Assembly: GCA_025800215.1 (NCBI GenBank) | Contig: JAOXSC010000098.1 | Location: forward strand, 1-51,381 | Length of the DNA stretch: 51,381 nt | Origin: Marinibacterium sp. | GTDB taxonomy: Bacteria > Pseudomonadota > Alphaproteobacteria > Rhodobacterales > Rhodobacteraceae | Reading direction: 5' to 3' | In this document: positions 37,304 through 44,989 of the stretch, in pieces | Layout of the letters: every line of letters begins with the position of its first letter | Position numbering within the stretch: the stretch's first letter is position 1 | Notes under the pieces: model-generated | The model's database searches: none | What the model saw: the letters and a program-made list of their open reading frames with translations, nothing else | What the model was told of the DNA's origin: nothing | Made by a program: the position numbers and the translations under genes

Positions 37304-38134
37304 ATGTTCTGGAGCCGGGCTTTGGAGAAAGACACGCGTGGCCGCACAACGCGGGATGGGATACGCATCTACGACCCTTCGGATTTCGCTGGCATGCACA
37401 AGGCAGGCGAGGTTGCCGCGCGCATCCTTGATGCCATGGCACCGCTTGTCTATCCGGGTCAGACCACCGGCGCGATCGACGCCGAAATCACCCGCATGGT
37501 CCAAGAGGCCGGCGCCACATCCGCCACCATCGGCTACAAGGGCTATCAGCACGCCAGCTGCATTTCGGTGAATCACGTGGTCTGCCACGGGATCCCCGGC
37601 GGCAAGGTGCTGAAAGATGGCGACATCCTGAATATCGACGTCACCGTCATCGTCGATGGCTGGTTCGGCGATACCAGCCGCATGTATGTGGCCGGCAAAC
37701 TACCACGCAAGGCCGAACGGCTGATCCAGATCACCCATGACGCGCTGATGCTGGGGATCGAACAGGTCAAGCCCGGCAACACCTTTGGCGACATCGGGCA
37801 CGCCATTCAGGCCTTTGTCGAAGGTCACCGGATGAGCGTGGTCCGTGATTTCTGCGGCCATGGTCTGGGCCGGGTGTTCCACGCCCCCCCCAATGTGCTG
37901 CATTACGGGCGCCCCGGCACCGGTGCGGTGCTGGAAGAAGGCATGTTCTTTACCATCGAACCGATGGTCAATCTGGGCCGTCCCGAAACCAAGACGCTGG
38001 CCGATGACTGGACAGCCGTCACCCGCGACAAATCCCTGTCGGCCCAGTTCGAACATTCGGTGGGCGTGACCGCAGACGGGGTCGAGATCTTTACCCTGTC
38101 GCCCGAAGGCCGGTTTCACCCGACCTATGGCTAG
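37304..38134 (+). CDS. map: Type I methionine aminopeptidase
   Basis: A 276-residue metalloprotease that removes the initiator methionine from nascent proteins. The five metal ligands are visible: the aspartates of LNIDVTVIVDGWFGDTSRM, the histidine of CGHGLGRVFH, the glutamate of FTIEPMV and the glutamate of QFEHSV. An N-terminal extension of about 20 residues precedes the domain. The ATG at 37304 follows CAGGAAAAATTC. A strong terminator lies just downstream. Confidence 0.96.
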   Translation: MFWSRALEKDTRGRTTRDGIRIYDPSDFAGMHKAGEVAARILDAMAPLVYPGQTTGAIDAEITRMVQEAGATSATIGYKGYQHASCISVNHVVCHGIPGGKVLKDGDILNIDVTVIVDGWFGDTSRMYVAGKLPRKAERLIQITHDALMLGIEQVKPGNTFGDIGHAIQAFVEGHRMSVVRDFCGHGLGRVFHAPPNVLHYGRPGTGAVLEEGMFFTIEPMVNLGRPETKTLADDWTAVTRDKSLSAQFEHSVGVTADGVEIFTLSPEGRFHPTYG

Positions 38135-38161
38135 GCCACCTACCGGCTGACACAGCAAACG

Positions 38162-38200
38162 AACGGCCCGGTCCCCGCAGAATGCGGGGCCGGGCCGTTT
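38162..38200. terminator. Strong terminator after map
   Basis: AACGGCCCGG-T-CCCCGC (38162-38178) pairs with GCGGGG-CCGGGCCGTT (38184-38199) around a 5-base loop, with one bulged base, and is followed by TTTCG. It ends map and could also serve the leftward mini-gene that ends at 38230. Confidence 0.8.
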
Positions 38201-38229
38201 CGCTGTTCAGGGGGTGCCCGTCTGCGGGA

Positions 38230-38400
38230 TCAGCAGCTGCTGATCCCCATCTCACCCATCATCGCCAGTTTGGCGCCCACATGCGCTTCGGCCGGGGTGC
38301 CGACATCGGCCCCGCCAATGGCAAAAAGGGCAAGCGTCAGAACAAAGGTCAGGGCCAACGCACCAGCGCCACCGGCCCAAATGCCCAATCCGGTCATCAT
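38230..38400 (-). CDS. 56-residue single-span membrane mini-protein
   Basis: A short gene too small for most gene finders. It encodes MMTGLGIWAGGAGALALTFV, one hydrophobic span to about residue 31, and a soluble tail rich in glycine and methionine that ends in ISSC. AAGGAG lies 4 bases upstream of the ATG at 38400 (or 7 from the second ATG at 38397), an excellent ribosome-binding site. Third positions follow the GC-rich pattern of the neighbours. It lies downstream of the map terminator on the opposite strand. Function unknown; no family was recognised. Confidence 0.65.
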   Translation of the reverse strand: MMTGLGIWAGGAGALALTFVLTLALFAIGGADVGTPAEAHVGAKLAMMGEMGISSC

Positions 38401-38451
38401 AGAACTCCTTCGCTGTTTGCGGATCTGAGGCTCAGATAGGGCGGCCCCCCT

Positions 38452-38664
38452 TCACCTTCGACCCACATTTGCGCGAGGATCCGCGCCGTCCTTGTCGCCT
38501 TGCGCGCGCAGCAGCGCCAGCAGCACGGTGTCATCGCCCCAGGGCGTGACCGCGTCATGGATAAAGACCGGCATGGGTCGCCGTTCGGGCGCGCCGCGCG
38601 GGGTTGCGGGCGCAGCCGCGCGCGCGGGCCAGAGGCGCAGAAAGGACAGCGTGGCAACGGACAT
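38452..38664 (-). CDS. Hypothetical 70-residue protein
   Basis: A short reading frame starting MSVATLSFLRLW and containing MPVFIHDAVTPWGDDTVLLA. Codon third positions are strongly GC, as in real genes here, and AGGA lies seven bases upstream of the ATG. It lies 51 bases upstream of the 56-residue membrane mini-protein on the same strand, so they may share a transcript. There is no recognisable domain. An overlapping cysteine- and arginine-rich frame at 38397-38699 looks like a shadow. Confidence 0.45.
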   Translation of the reverse strand: MSVATLSFLRLWPARAAAPATPRGAPERRPMPVFIHDAVTPWGDDTVLLALLRAQGDKDGADPRANVGRR

Positions 38665-38743
38665 GGCGCGATCCTAGCGCAGATCGCCCGGATCCCCAAA
38701 TCGGCCAGACTCGGCAGTCATTGGATCGGGACCAGATCGGGGT

Positions 38744-39295
38744 TTAGTCGGCGCGCAGCAGGGTCACATGCGTGCCGCCATAGGCGCGGCGATCGTCCAG
38801 CACAAAGCCGTCCGGCGCATCCATCGGCGCGCTGTCTTCCCAGACCACGCAGGCCCCGGATGCAATCCAGCCCTGCTGATGCAGCACCGGCAGCACCTTT
38901 TGCCCCAGCCCCTTGCCATAGGGCGGGTCAAGAAACACCAGATCAAAGGCCTCCCCATCTGCCGCCCCAAGCGCCAGCGCATCACGGCGGATCAGCCTTG
39001 TGTCGGCCTCGGCCCCCAGAAGGCGGATGTTGTCGGCCACCAGCCCCGCCCCCACGCGCCCCTTTTCCACAAAGCTGGCATGGGACGCGCCGCGCGACAG
39101 CGCTTCGAGCCCGAGCGCCCCGGTGCCCGCGAACAGATCCAGCACCCGCGCCCCGTCGATCACATCAAGATGGGTGAGCATGCTGAACAGGCTTTCGCGC
39201 ACCCGGTCCGGTGTCGGCCGCAGATGCGCAGCGTTGTCGCCCTTGCCCACCGCCGACAGGCGGCGGCCGCGATATTGCCCGGCGATGATCCTCAC
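38744..39295 (-). CDS. rsmD: 16S rRNA G966 methyltransferase
   Basis: A 183-residue SAM-dependent methyltransferase that modifies guanine 966 in 16S rRNA. It has the RsmD start MRIIAGQYRGRRL, the RPTPDRVRESLFSML motif, LDLFAGTGALGLEALSRG for SAM binding, and the catalytic DPPYGKG. The GTG start at 39295 overlaps the stop of the upstream flavoprotein gene (GTGA), so the two are coupled. Length is normal for the family. Confidence 0.95.
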   Translation of the reverse strand: MRIIAGQYRGRRLSAVGKGDNAAHLRPTPDRVRESLFSMLTHLDVIDGARVLDLFAGTGALGLEALSRGASHASFVEKGRVGAGLVADNIRLLGAEADTRLIRRDALALGAADGEAFDLVFLDPPYGKGLGQKVLPVLHQQGWIASGACVVWEDSAPMDAPDGFVLDDRRAYGGTHVTLLRAD

Positions 39296-40500
39296 GCTTT
39301 CAGCAGTTCTTTGAGCTCATAGGACGGGTCCGCGACATGCGCGGGATCGGCGCTCTTGCCGGCTTCGATCAGGCGCTTGGCGATCATGTAGGCGCGCGGA
39401 TCATTCATCGCATCCACCGCCACCAGCGCATCCCCCCGGTAATACCAGAACGACGTCACCGCCCCATCGCCCTGCCGGGTCACCACCCGGTCATAGCCGG
39501 TATTGAGCCCCGCGATCTGCAGCTTGACGTCATACTGATCGGACCAGAACCAGGGCTTGGCCACGTAATCGACGTCCGCACCCAGCATGTTATCGGCCAC
39601 CACATTGGCCTGATCAATCGCATTGGGCACGCTTTCCAGCCGGATCCGGTCGCCGCGATAGGGGAAGCTGGCGCAATCGCCCGCCGCCCAGATCGACGGG
39701 TCCGAACTGCGCCCCTGGGCATCGGTGTGGATGCCGTTGTCGATCTTCAGCCCAGCGGCTTCGGCCAGATCGGTGTTGGGGGTAATGCCCACGCCGACAA
39801 TGACAAAATCCACCTCGATCGTGCTGCCATCCGACAGCTGCGCGCCGGTGACGTGGTCCGACCCTGTCAGATGATCAAGCCCCACGCCTTCGCGGATCTC
39901 GACCCCATGGGCGCGGTGCAGGGCGCGGAAATAATCGCTGGTTTCGGGGGCTGCCACCCGCTGCAGAATGCGGTCAGCCATTTCGACCAGTGTCACATGG
40001 ACACCCAGCTTGGCCGCCACCGCCGCCGCTTCGAGCCCGATATAGCCGCCCCCCACGATCAGCGCCCGCGCGCCATCGCGAAACGATGGCGCCATGCCAT
40101 CGACATCCGCCAGCGTGCGCACCACATGCACCCCGTCCAGATCGCCCCCGATGGACGCAGGCAGACGGCGCGGGGTGGATCCGGTGGTCAGCGCCAGCTG
40201 ATCATAGCTCAGCACCTCATCACCCAGATGCACCTGCTTGGCGGCAGGGTCGATCCGTGTGACCTGCGCCGACAGGCGCAGGGCAATATCCTGATCGGCA
40301 TAATAGCTTTCGGGCCGCAGATAGAGCCGTTCGAGTGCCATGTCACCCAGCAGATAGGCCTTGCTCAGCGGGGGGCGCTGATAGGGGGGTGCGGGTTCAT
40401 CCCCGATCAGCGTCACCGCCCCGTCAAAGCCGGACTTGCGCAGGCGCGACACCAGTGCTTCGCCCGCCTGCCCGGCCCCGATCACGACAATATGTGCCAT
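39292..40500 (-). CDS. Ferredoxin-reductase-like NAD(P)/FAD oxidoreductase
   Basis: A 402-residue flavoprotein of the rhodocoxin/putidaredoxin reductase group. FAD site: VIGAGQAGEALVSRLRKSG near the N-terminus, and TTGSTPR. NAD(P) site: ALIVGGGYIGLEAAAVAAK. A second FAD motif is WAAGDCASFPY. The C-terminal domain has the reductase-type stretch VAKPWFWSDQYDVKLQIAGL. Such enzymes pass electrons from NAD(P)H to a [2Fe-2S] ferredoxin for a monooxygenase, but no ferredoxin or P450 gene is near. It diverges from a peroxiredoxin across a region with an 11-base inverted repeat, and is coupled to rsmD. Confidence 0.92.
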   Translation of the reverse strand: MAHIVVIGAGQAGEALVSRLRKSGFDGAVTLIGDEPAPPYQRPPLSKAYLLGDMALERLYLRPESYYADQDIALRLSAQVTRIDPAAKQVHLGDEVLSYDQLALTTGSTPRRLPASIGGDLDGVHVVRTLADVDGMAPSFRDGARALIVGGGYIGLEAAAVAAKLGVHVTLVEMADRILQRVAAPETSDYFRALHRAHGVEIREGVGLDHLTGSDHVTGAQLSDGSTIEVDFVIVGVGITPNTDLAEAAGLKIDNGIHTDAQGRSSDPSIWAAGDCASFPYRGDRIRLESVPNAIDQANVVADNMLGADVDYVAKPWFWSDQYDVKLQIAGLNTGYDRVVTRQGDGAVTSFWYYRGDALVAVDAMNDPRAYMIAKRLIEAGKSADPAHVADPSYELKELLKA

Positions 40501-40521
40501 GGCCCCATGCTCCCTTCCGCT

Positions 40522-40586
40522 TTTTCTTGGCGCTACAGCGACCGACCCTATATGCCTGCAGGTACGAAACGCAATCGCCAAGAAAA
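40522..40586. promoter_or_regulatory. Long inverted repeat in the flavoprotein/peroxiredoxin divergent region
   Basis: TTTTCTTGGCG (40522-40532) and CGCCAAGAAAA (40576-40586) are a perfect 11-base inverted repeat 43 bases apart. A promoter candidate for the peroxiredoxin gene, TTGGCG at 40527 and TATATG at 40549 (16-base spacing), overlaps the left arm. The right arm runs directly into the ribosome-binding site. Two half-sites for one regulator, one per divergent gene, is the simplest reading. Confidence 0.55.
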
Positions 40587-40596
40587 GGGGTTTCCA

Positions 40597-41085
40597 ATGC
40601 CGATTTCCGCCGGAGACAGTCTTCCTGATGCAACTCTGATGATGATCGGCGCGGATGGCCCGCAGCCGGTCTCGGTGGCTGACAAGCTCAAGGGCCGCAA
40701 GGTCGTGATCTTTGCGGTGCCGGGCGCCTTTACCCCGACCTGCCATTCCGCCCATGTGCCCAGCTTCATCCGCACCAAGGGGGATTTCGACGCCAAGGGC
40801 GTGGATGAAATCATCTGCGTGTCGGTCAATGACCCCTTCGTGATGCAGGCCTGGGGCGAAGCCACCGGCGCGACCGAAGCGGGGCTGACCCTGCTGGCCG
40901 ACCCGCAAAGCGAATTCACCACCGCCATCGGCATGAATTTCGACGCCCCGCCCGCCGGTCTGATGGCGCGCTCGCTGCGCTATGCGATGGCGGTCGAAGA
41001 CGGCAAGGTCACCGTGCTGCAGGTCGAAGAGAACCCCGGCCTGTGCGACGTGTCGGGCGGCGAAGGCCTGCTGGCCGCGCTCTGA
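40597..41085 (+). CDS. Peroxiredoxin (PRX5-like)
   Basis: A 162-residue thiol peroxidase of the AhpE/PRX5 group. The peroxidatic cysteine is Cys49 in VPGAFTPTCHSAHVP; a second cysteine near the C-terminus (GLCDVSGGEGLL) lies where PRX5-type enzymes keep a resolving cysteine. It removes hydrogen peroxide or organic peroxides with a thioredoxin or glutaredoxin donor. The ATG at 40597 follows AGAAAAGGGG. Divergent to the flavoprotein gene. Confidence 0.94.
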   Translation: MPISAGDSLPDATLMMIGADGPQPVSVADKLKGRKVVIFAVPGAFTPTCHSAHVPSFIRTKGDFDAKGVDEIICVSVNDPFVMQAWGEATGATEAGLTLLADPQSEFTTAIGMNFDAPPAGLMARSLRYAMAVEDGKVTVLQVEENPGLCDVSGGEGLLAAL

Positions 41086-41171
41086 CGCCACCTTCCCTGC
41101 CCGCGCCAACCGGTTGCGGGCAGGATCTGCGCCTTGCCTTGACCCGGCAAAGCATGGTGTTCTGCGCGGCA

Positions 41172-42092
41172 ATGACCGAAGACGACACCACCCGACGCGG
41201 TGCACCCGCGTCCCTGACCGCGCCTCCGCCACCGCCGGTGGCCATTGCCGTCATGACGGCATTCACCCGGCAGATCGCGGATGGGCGCGCCCGCACCCTG
41301 ACCAGCAACAACCCCGAAGGCCCCCACGCGCTGCGCGTGGGTCTGCGCCGTCTGCGCAGCGGGCTGCGCTATTTCCGCCCGTTGCTGCCCCAAGATTTGG
41401 CCCAAGATCTGGCCCGGCATCTGACCGCCGAAGCGCGCTGGCTTGGGCAAGAGGTCGGGCAGCTGCGCGATCTGGACGTGCTGTGGCGCGACACCATCGC
41501 CCCGCGCGCCAAAGCCCAGCCCGATGACATGGGCCTTGCCGCGCTCAGCCAGCTGTTCGAAGGCACCACGCTGCGCATGCAGGTGGCGGTGCGCAAGACG
41601 CTGGTGGGCCCCCGTGTGGGACGTTTCATCAGCGATCTGGACCAGCTGGGCGATCCCGCGCTGTGGGATCTGCCCGATCCGCGCGCCAAAGCCCTGCTGC
41701 CGCTGACGCGCCAGATGCTGAACCGGCGCCATGATCAGGCCGAACGGCTCGGCCAGCATTTTGACACGCTTAGCATCGACGACCGCCACGCATTCCGCAA
41801 AGACCTCAAGAAACTGCGCTACAGTCTGGAAATCGCCCACGCCCTGCACGGGCGCAAACACACGGCGCGCTTTATCAAGGTGCTGAAAAAGCTTCAGGAC
41901 CGGCTGGGCGACATGAACGATGCCGCCGTCGCCGAGGAGGTTCTGACCAGCGCCACCGCCCACCTGCCACAGAACACGCCCGCGCGCATCGCCGCCATGG
42001 CGCTGATCGACGATCTGAACGGCAAAGCCAGGCTGAACGCCCGCAAGGTCCGCAAAGGCTGGGCCGCGATCACCGGTGACCGGATGATCTGA
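41172..42092 (+). CDS. CHAD-domain protein
   Basis: A 306-residue helical protein with a CHAD domain, conserved histidines and many arginine/lysine residues (NNPEGPHALRVGLRRLRSGLR, HAFRKDLKKLRYSLEI, KLQDRLGDMNDAAVAEE). CHAD proteins bind inorganic polyphosphate. There is no CYTH partner domain. The ATG at 41172 is the best of several in-frame candidates, since the next upstream start would add residues without support. It ends inside a palindrome shared with the convergent pterin dehydratase gene. Confidence 0.88.
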   Translation: MTEDDTTRRGAPASLTAPPPPPVAIAVMTAFTRQIADGRARTLTSNNPEGPHALRVGLRRLRSGLRYFRPLLPQDLAQDLARHLTAEARWLGQEVGQLRDLDVLWRDTIAPRAKAQPDDMGLAALSQLFEGTTLRMQVAVRKTLVGPRVGRFISDLDQLGDPALWDLPDPRAKALLPLTRQMLNRRHDQAERLGQHFDTLSIDDRHAFRKDLKKLRYSLEIAHALHGRKHTARFIKVLKKLQDRLGDMNDAAVAEEVLTSATAHLPQNTPARIAAMALIDDLNGKARLNARKVRKGWAAITGDRMI

Positions 42093-42106
42093 GCCCGCTC
42101 AGATCA
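42085..42106. terminator. Perfect palindrome spanning both convergent stop codons
   Basis: TGATCTGAGC (42085-42094) and GCTCAGATCA (42097-42106) form 10-base arms separated by CC. Both stop codons lie in the arms: TGA of the CHAD gene and TGA of the pterin dehydratase gene. This probably acts as a bidirectional terminator or as RNA 3' protection. There is no thymidine run. Confidence 0.5.
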
Positions 42107-42392
42107 GGCTGTCCATCTTGCGGGCCAGCTTGGCATCAAGCGCGCTCAGCCCGTCCACGTCATGGGTGGCAAGGGTCACATCCACGGTCTTGTAGACATT
42201 GGCCCATTCGGGATGGTGGTTCCATTTTTCGGCCCAGATCGCCACGCGGGTCATCCAGCCGAAGGCGTCGATGAAATTGGCGAACTCAAAGCGCTTGGTG
42301 ATCGCATCGCGCCCGTCGACCATGGTCCAGCCGGTGGCAAAAAGCGGCTCGAGCAGCGGGCCGCGCGCCTCTTGCGACAGTTTTTCGGTCAT
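42099..42392 (-). CDS. phhB: 4a-hydroxytetrahydrobiopterin dehydratase
   Basis: A 97-residue pterin-4a-carbinolamine dehydratase. The active-site motif is [19 protein letters not shown], followed by TATHD-like ATHDVDGLS. It regenerates the pterin cofactor of aromatic amino acid hydroxylases, although no such hydroxylase is in the window; a role in molybdopterin chemistry has also been proposed for relatives. The ATG overlaps the upstream GNAT-like gene stop by four bases. Confidence 0.94.
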   Translation of the reverse strand: MTEKLSQEARGPLLEPLFATGWTMVDGRDAITKRFEFANFIDAFGWMTRVAIWAEKWNHHPEWANVYKTVDVTLATHDVDGLSALDAKLARKMDSLI

Positions 42393-43576
42393 TCCTGTTC
42401 CTCCACCTGTGCTTTGCGGAACGGGCCATAGTCGGTGAGGATCTCGATATCCTCTTCGACGGCGGCGCGTTCGGCATCCAGATAGCGCGCAATGGCATCC
42501 GCAAAGCCCTGATCCCCCACCCAGTGCAGGCTGTGGGTCTGGGTCGGCAGATACCCCCGCGCCAGCTTGTGTTCCCCCTGCGCGCCCGCCTCGACCCGCG
42601 CCAGCCCGTGCCGGATCGCGTAGTCGATGGCCTGATAATAGCACAGTTCGAAATGCAGGCAGGGGTGATGTTCGATGCAGCCCCAATAGCGCCCGTAAAG
42701 CACGTCACGGCCGACAAAGTTCAGCGCCCCCGCCACCGCGCGCCCGTCGCGATGGGCCAGCACCAGCACCATGTCGTCGCGCAGACAGTCCTGCGCGATG
42801 TCGAAAAAGCGCCGCGTCAGATAGGGCGATCCCCATTTGCGCGATCCGGTATCCTGATAGAACACCCAGAACGCATCCCAGTGTTCAGGGCGCAGCGCGT
42901 CCCCGGTCAGCACCTCGATCCGGCCGCCAAAGCTCTGGGCCTGACGGCGTTCCTTGCGGATGTTCTTGCGTTTGCGCGACGACAGATCCGCCAGAAACCC
43001 GTCGAAATCGGCATAGCCGTCATTGAGCCAGTGAAACTGCTGGGTCGCACGCGGCATCAGCCCCAGATCGGCCCCGGCGGCGGCCTCGGCTTCGGTGCAG
43101 AAGGTGATATGCAGCGATGACAGGTGGTTGTTCGATGCCAGCTGCACCGCGCCCTGCACCAGCGCCTGCATGGCCACCTGTTCCACCCCCGGACGCACCA
43201 GAAAACGCCGCCCCGTGGCGGGCGTATGGGGCACCGCCACCTGCAATTTGGGGTAATAGCGCCCGCCGGCCTGTTCATAGGCATGGGCCCAGTTGTGATC
43301 GAAGATGTATTCGCCCTGGCTGTGGCCCTTGGCATACATGGGTGCGACGCCGATCAGCAGGTCATCGGCATAGGCGGCCAGATATTGCGGCTGCCAGCCG
43401 GTGCCGGGGCCGACCGATCCGCTGTCTTCCAGCGCGCTGAGAAAGCGATAGGTCGTGAACGGGTCGTCCGGGCGCCCGCCATCGGCGGTTTCGGGGCAGG
43501 CGCAGGCGTCCCAGTCGCTCTGACCGATCTCGGCGATGCGGCCCAGAACGCGAATTTCAACCTGTTGGTGCTGCAC
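42389..43576 (-). CDS. COG3146-type GNAT/peptidoglycan-bridge acyltransferase-like protein (GTG start)
   Basis: A 395-residue cytoplasmic protein of the group often called GNAT or DUF482. Features include [19 protein letters not shown] near the N-terminus, [15 protein letters not shown], and [20 protein letters not shown] near the C-terminus, which is strongly conserved. The fold is related to FemAB-type acyltransferases; the substrate is not known. The GTG at 43576 has CAGG upstream and fits better than the TTG at 43609. It is coupled by overlap to phhB. Confidence 0.85.
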   Translation of the reverse strand: MQHQQVEIRVLGRIAEIGQSDWDACACPETADGGRPDDPFTTYRFLSALEDSGSVGPGTGWQPQYLAAYADDLLIGVAPMYAKGHSQGEYIFDHNWAHAYEQAGGRYYPKLQVAVPHTPATGRRFLVRPGVEQVAMQALVQGAVQLASNNHLSSLHITFCTEAEAAAGADLGLMPRATQQFHWLNDGYADFDGFLADLSSRKRKNIRKERRQAQSFGGRIEVLTGDALRPEHWDAFWVFYQDTGSRKWGSPYLTRRFFDIAQDCLRDDMVLVLAHRDGRAVAGALNFVGRDVLYGRYWGCIEHHPCLHFELCYYQAIDYAIRHGLARVEAGAQGEHKLARGYLPTQTHSLHWVGDQGFADAIARYLDAERAAVEEDIEILTDYGPFRKAQVEEQE

Positions 43577-43642
43577 CGGATCTGCCTGTCTTGTCTCTGC
43601 CCAAGTCAATCTGGCACGCGGGCCGCGCGGTTCAAGCGCCGG

Positions 43643-44413
43643 TTACACCCCAAGGGGCGCGGCATAGCCTTCAAAGGTCACATTGTCGGCATGGCGGCGC
43701 GCGGCGGCCTCATCCTCGGGCGATCGGATGGTCCAGCACAGCACCGGATACCCGGCGGCGCGAATCGCCTGCACCCGGCCCCGCCCCAGATCAGACGCCT
43801 GATGGCTGATGAACCCCGCGCCCACCCGGTCGAAATCCGCAATCTCGTGCAGGGCGTGGCGTTGCGCATCGGGCAGGCCGGGGGCTTCGGCTTCGACATC
43901 GCAGCTGGTGATGCCGCGGGGCAGATCGGGGGCGATCCGCGCCATTTCCGCCACGCTATGGGGGTTGAAGGACATCACCGCCACCGGCCCGTCATAGCCC
44001 CGAAGGGCGCGCGCGGTTGCGGCTTCGAGAGGGCCCACATCGGGGCCCATCGCGCCATCCTGATCCTTGATCTCGATCAGCAGAGGCACGCGGCCTGCAA
44101 CCAGATCCAAAAGAGCAGGCAGGCTGGGGATCGTGTCACCATCACCGCCCAGCAGAGGCAGGGCCGATGCCTCGGCCGCAGTCAGATCGCGCAGCTGCCC
44201 CGACCGCCCGGTTAGGCGGTCAAGGTCATAATCGTGAAACACCATGGCCGCGCCATCTGCGGTCAACTGCAGGTCGATTTCGATCCCGTAGCCCGCCGCG
44301 ATGGCGGCGCGACAGGCCGAGAGGCTGTTTTCAGGCCGCCCCGCCGCAAGATCGTGATAGGCCCTGTGGGCAATCGGATGCGTCAGGAACGCATCAGGCA
44401 GCGCGGGTCGCAT
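43643..44413 (-). CDS. Glycerophosphodiester phosphodiesterase
   Basis: A 256-residue TIM-barrel enzyme that hydrolyses glycerophosphodiesters to glycerol 3-phosphate and alcohol. It has the catalytic HRAYHDLAAGRPENSLSA histidine region, the metal site GIEIDLQLTADG, the second histidine in VFHDYDLDRLTG, and LIEIKDQ. No signal peptide, so it is cytoplasmic. ATG at 44413. It lies 46 bases downstream of the RidA gene. Confidence 0.93.
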   Translation of the reverse strand: MRPALPDAFLTHPIAHRAYHDLAAGRPENSLSACRAAIAAGYGIEIDLQLTADGAAMVFHDYDLDRLTGRSGQLRDLTAAEASALPLLGGDGDTIPSLPALLDLVAGRVPLLIEIKDQDGAMGPDVGPLEAATARALRGYDGPVAVMSFNPHSVAEMARIAPDLPRGITSCDVEAEAPGLPDAQRHALHEIADFDRVGAGFISHQASDLGRGRVQAIRAAGYPVLCWTIRSPEDEAAARRHADNVTFEGYAAPLGV

Positions 44414-44459
44414 GAGCGTGCTCCATATCGGGGCGGGGTCGGGCCGGGATCGAGGCAGG

Positions 44460-44918
44460 TCAGCGGACCTGAAAGATCCCTTCGATTTCCACCGCAACGC
44501 CAAAGGGCAGCGATGCCGCAGACACCGCAGACCGCGCATGGCGACCGGCATCGCCCAGCACCTCGACCAGGAAATCCGAAGCGCCGTTGACCACCTTGGG
44601 CTGTTCCCCGAAATCGGCGGTGGAATTGACAAAGGCGGTCAGCTTGACCACCCGCACCAGCCGGTCAAGATCGCCATCACAGGCCGCCTTGACCTGCGAC
44701 AGCAGCGCCAGCGCACAGGCCCGCGCGGCGGCGGCCCCGGCGTCAACATCCATGTCATCGCCCAGCTTGCCGGTGATGAACCCGTCGGCATCCATCGACA
44801 CCTGCCCCGACACATGGACCAGATCGCCCACCTGCACAAAGGGCACATAATTGGCGGCCGGTGCGGGGGCTGCGTTCAGGGTGATGCCCATATCGGCGAG
44901 TTTCTGTTCAAAGCTCAT
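44460..44918 (-). CDS. RidA-family protein (enamine/imine deaminase-like)
   Basis: A 152-residue RidA/YjgF/YER057c-family trimer protein, slightly longer than classical RidA. Conserved features are VHVSGQVSMDADG, VVKLTAFVNSTADFGEQPKVVN, and RSAVSAASLPFGVAVEIEGI, where the arginine and glutamate sit at the expected active-site positions. It should remove reactive enamine intermediates, but this subgroup's substrate is not known. It is co-directional with the phosphodiesterase gene. Confidence 0.92.
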   Translation of the reverse strand: MSFEQKLADMGITLNAAPAPAANYVPFVQVGDLVHVSGQVSMDADGFITGKLGDDMDVDAGAAAARACALALLSQVKAACDGDLDRLVRVVKLTAFVNSTADFGEQPKVVNGASDFLVEVLGDAGRHARSAVSAASLPFGVAVEIEGIFQVR

Positions 44919-44946
44919 CTGGCTTTCTCTCCTCGTGGATGATCGG

Positions 44947-44969
44947 GCGCGACGCTACAGGCGTCGCGC
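44947..44969 (-). terminator. Hairpin after the HlyD gene
   Basis: GCGCGACGC (44947-44955) and GCGTCGCGC (44961-44969) form a perfect 9-base-pair stem with a 5-base loop. It lies 20 bases beyond the HlyD stop on the minus strand. There is no thymidine run. Confidence 0.5.
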
Positions 44970-44989
44970 TGCTGTGCAAAGACTGAAAC

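Noticed and set aside
38397-38699. 100-codon frame overlapping the small genes near 38.5 kb
   Set aside because: Cysteine/arginine-rich and without coding third-position pattern; the 56- and 70-residue frames fit better.
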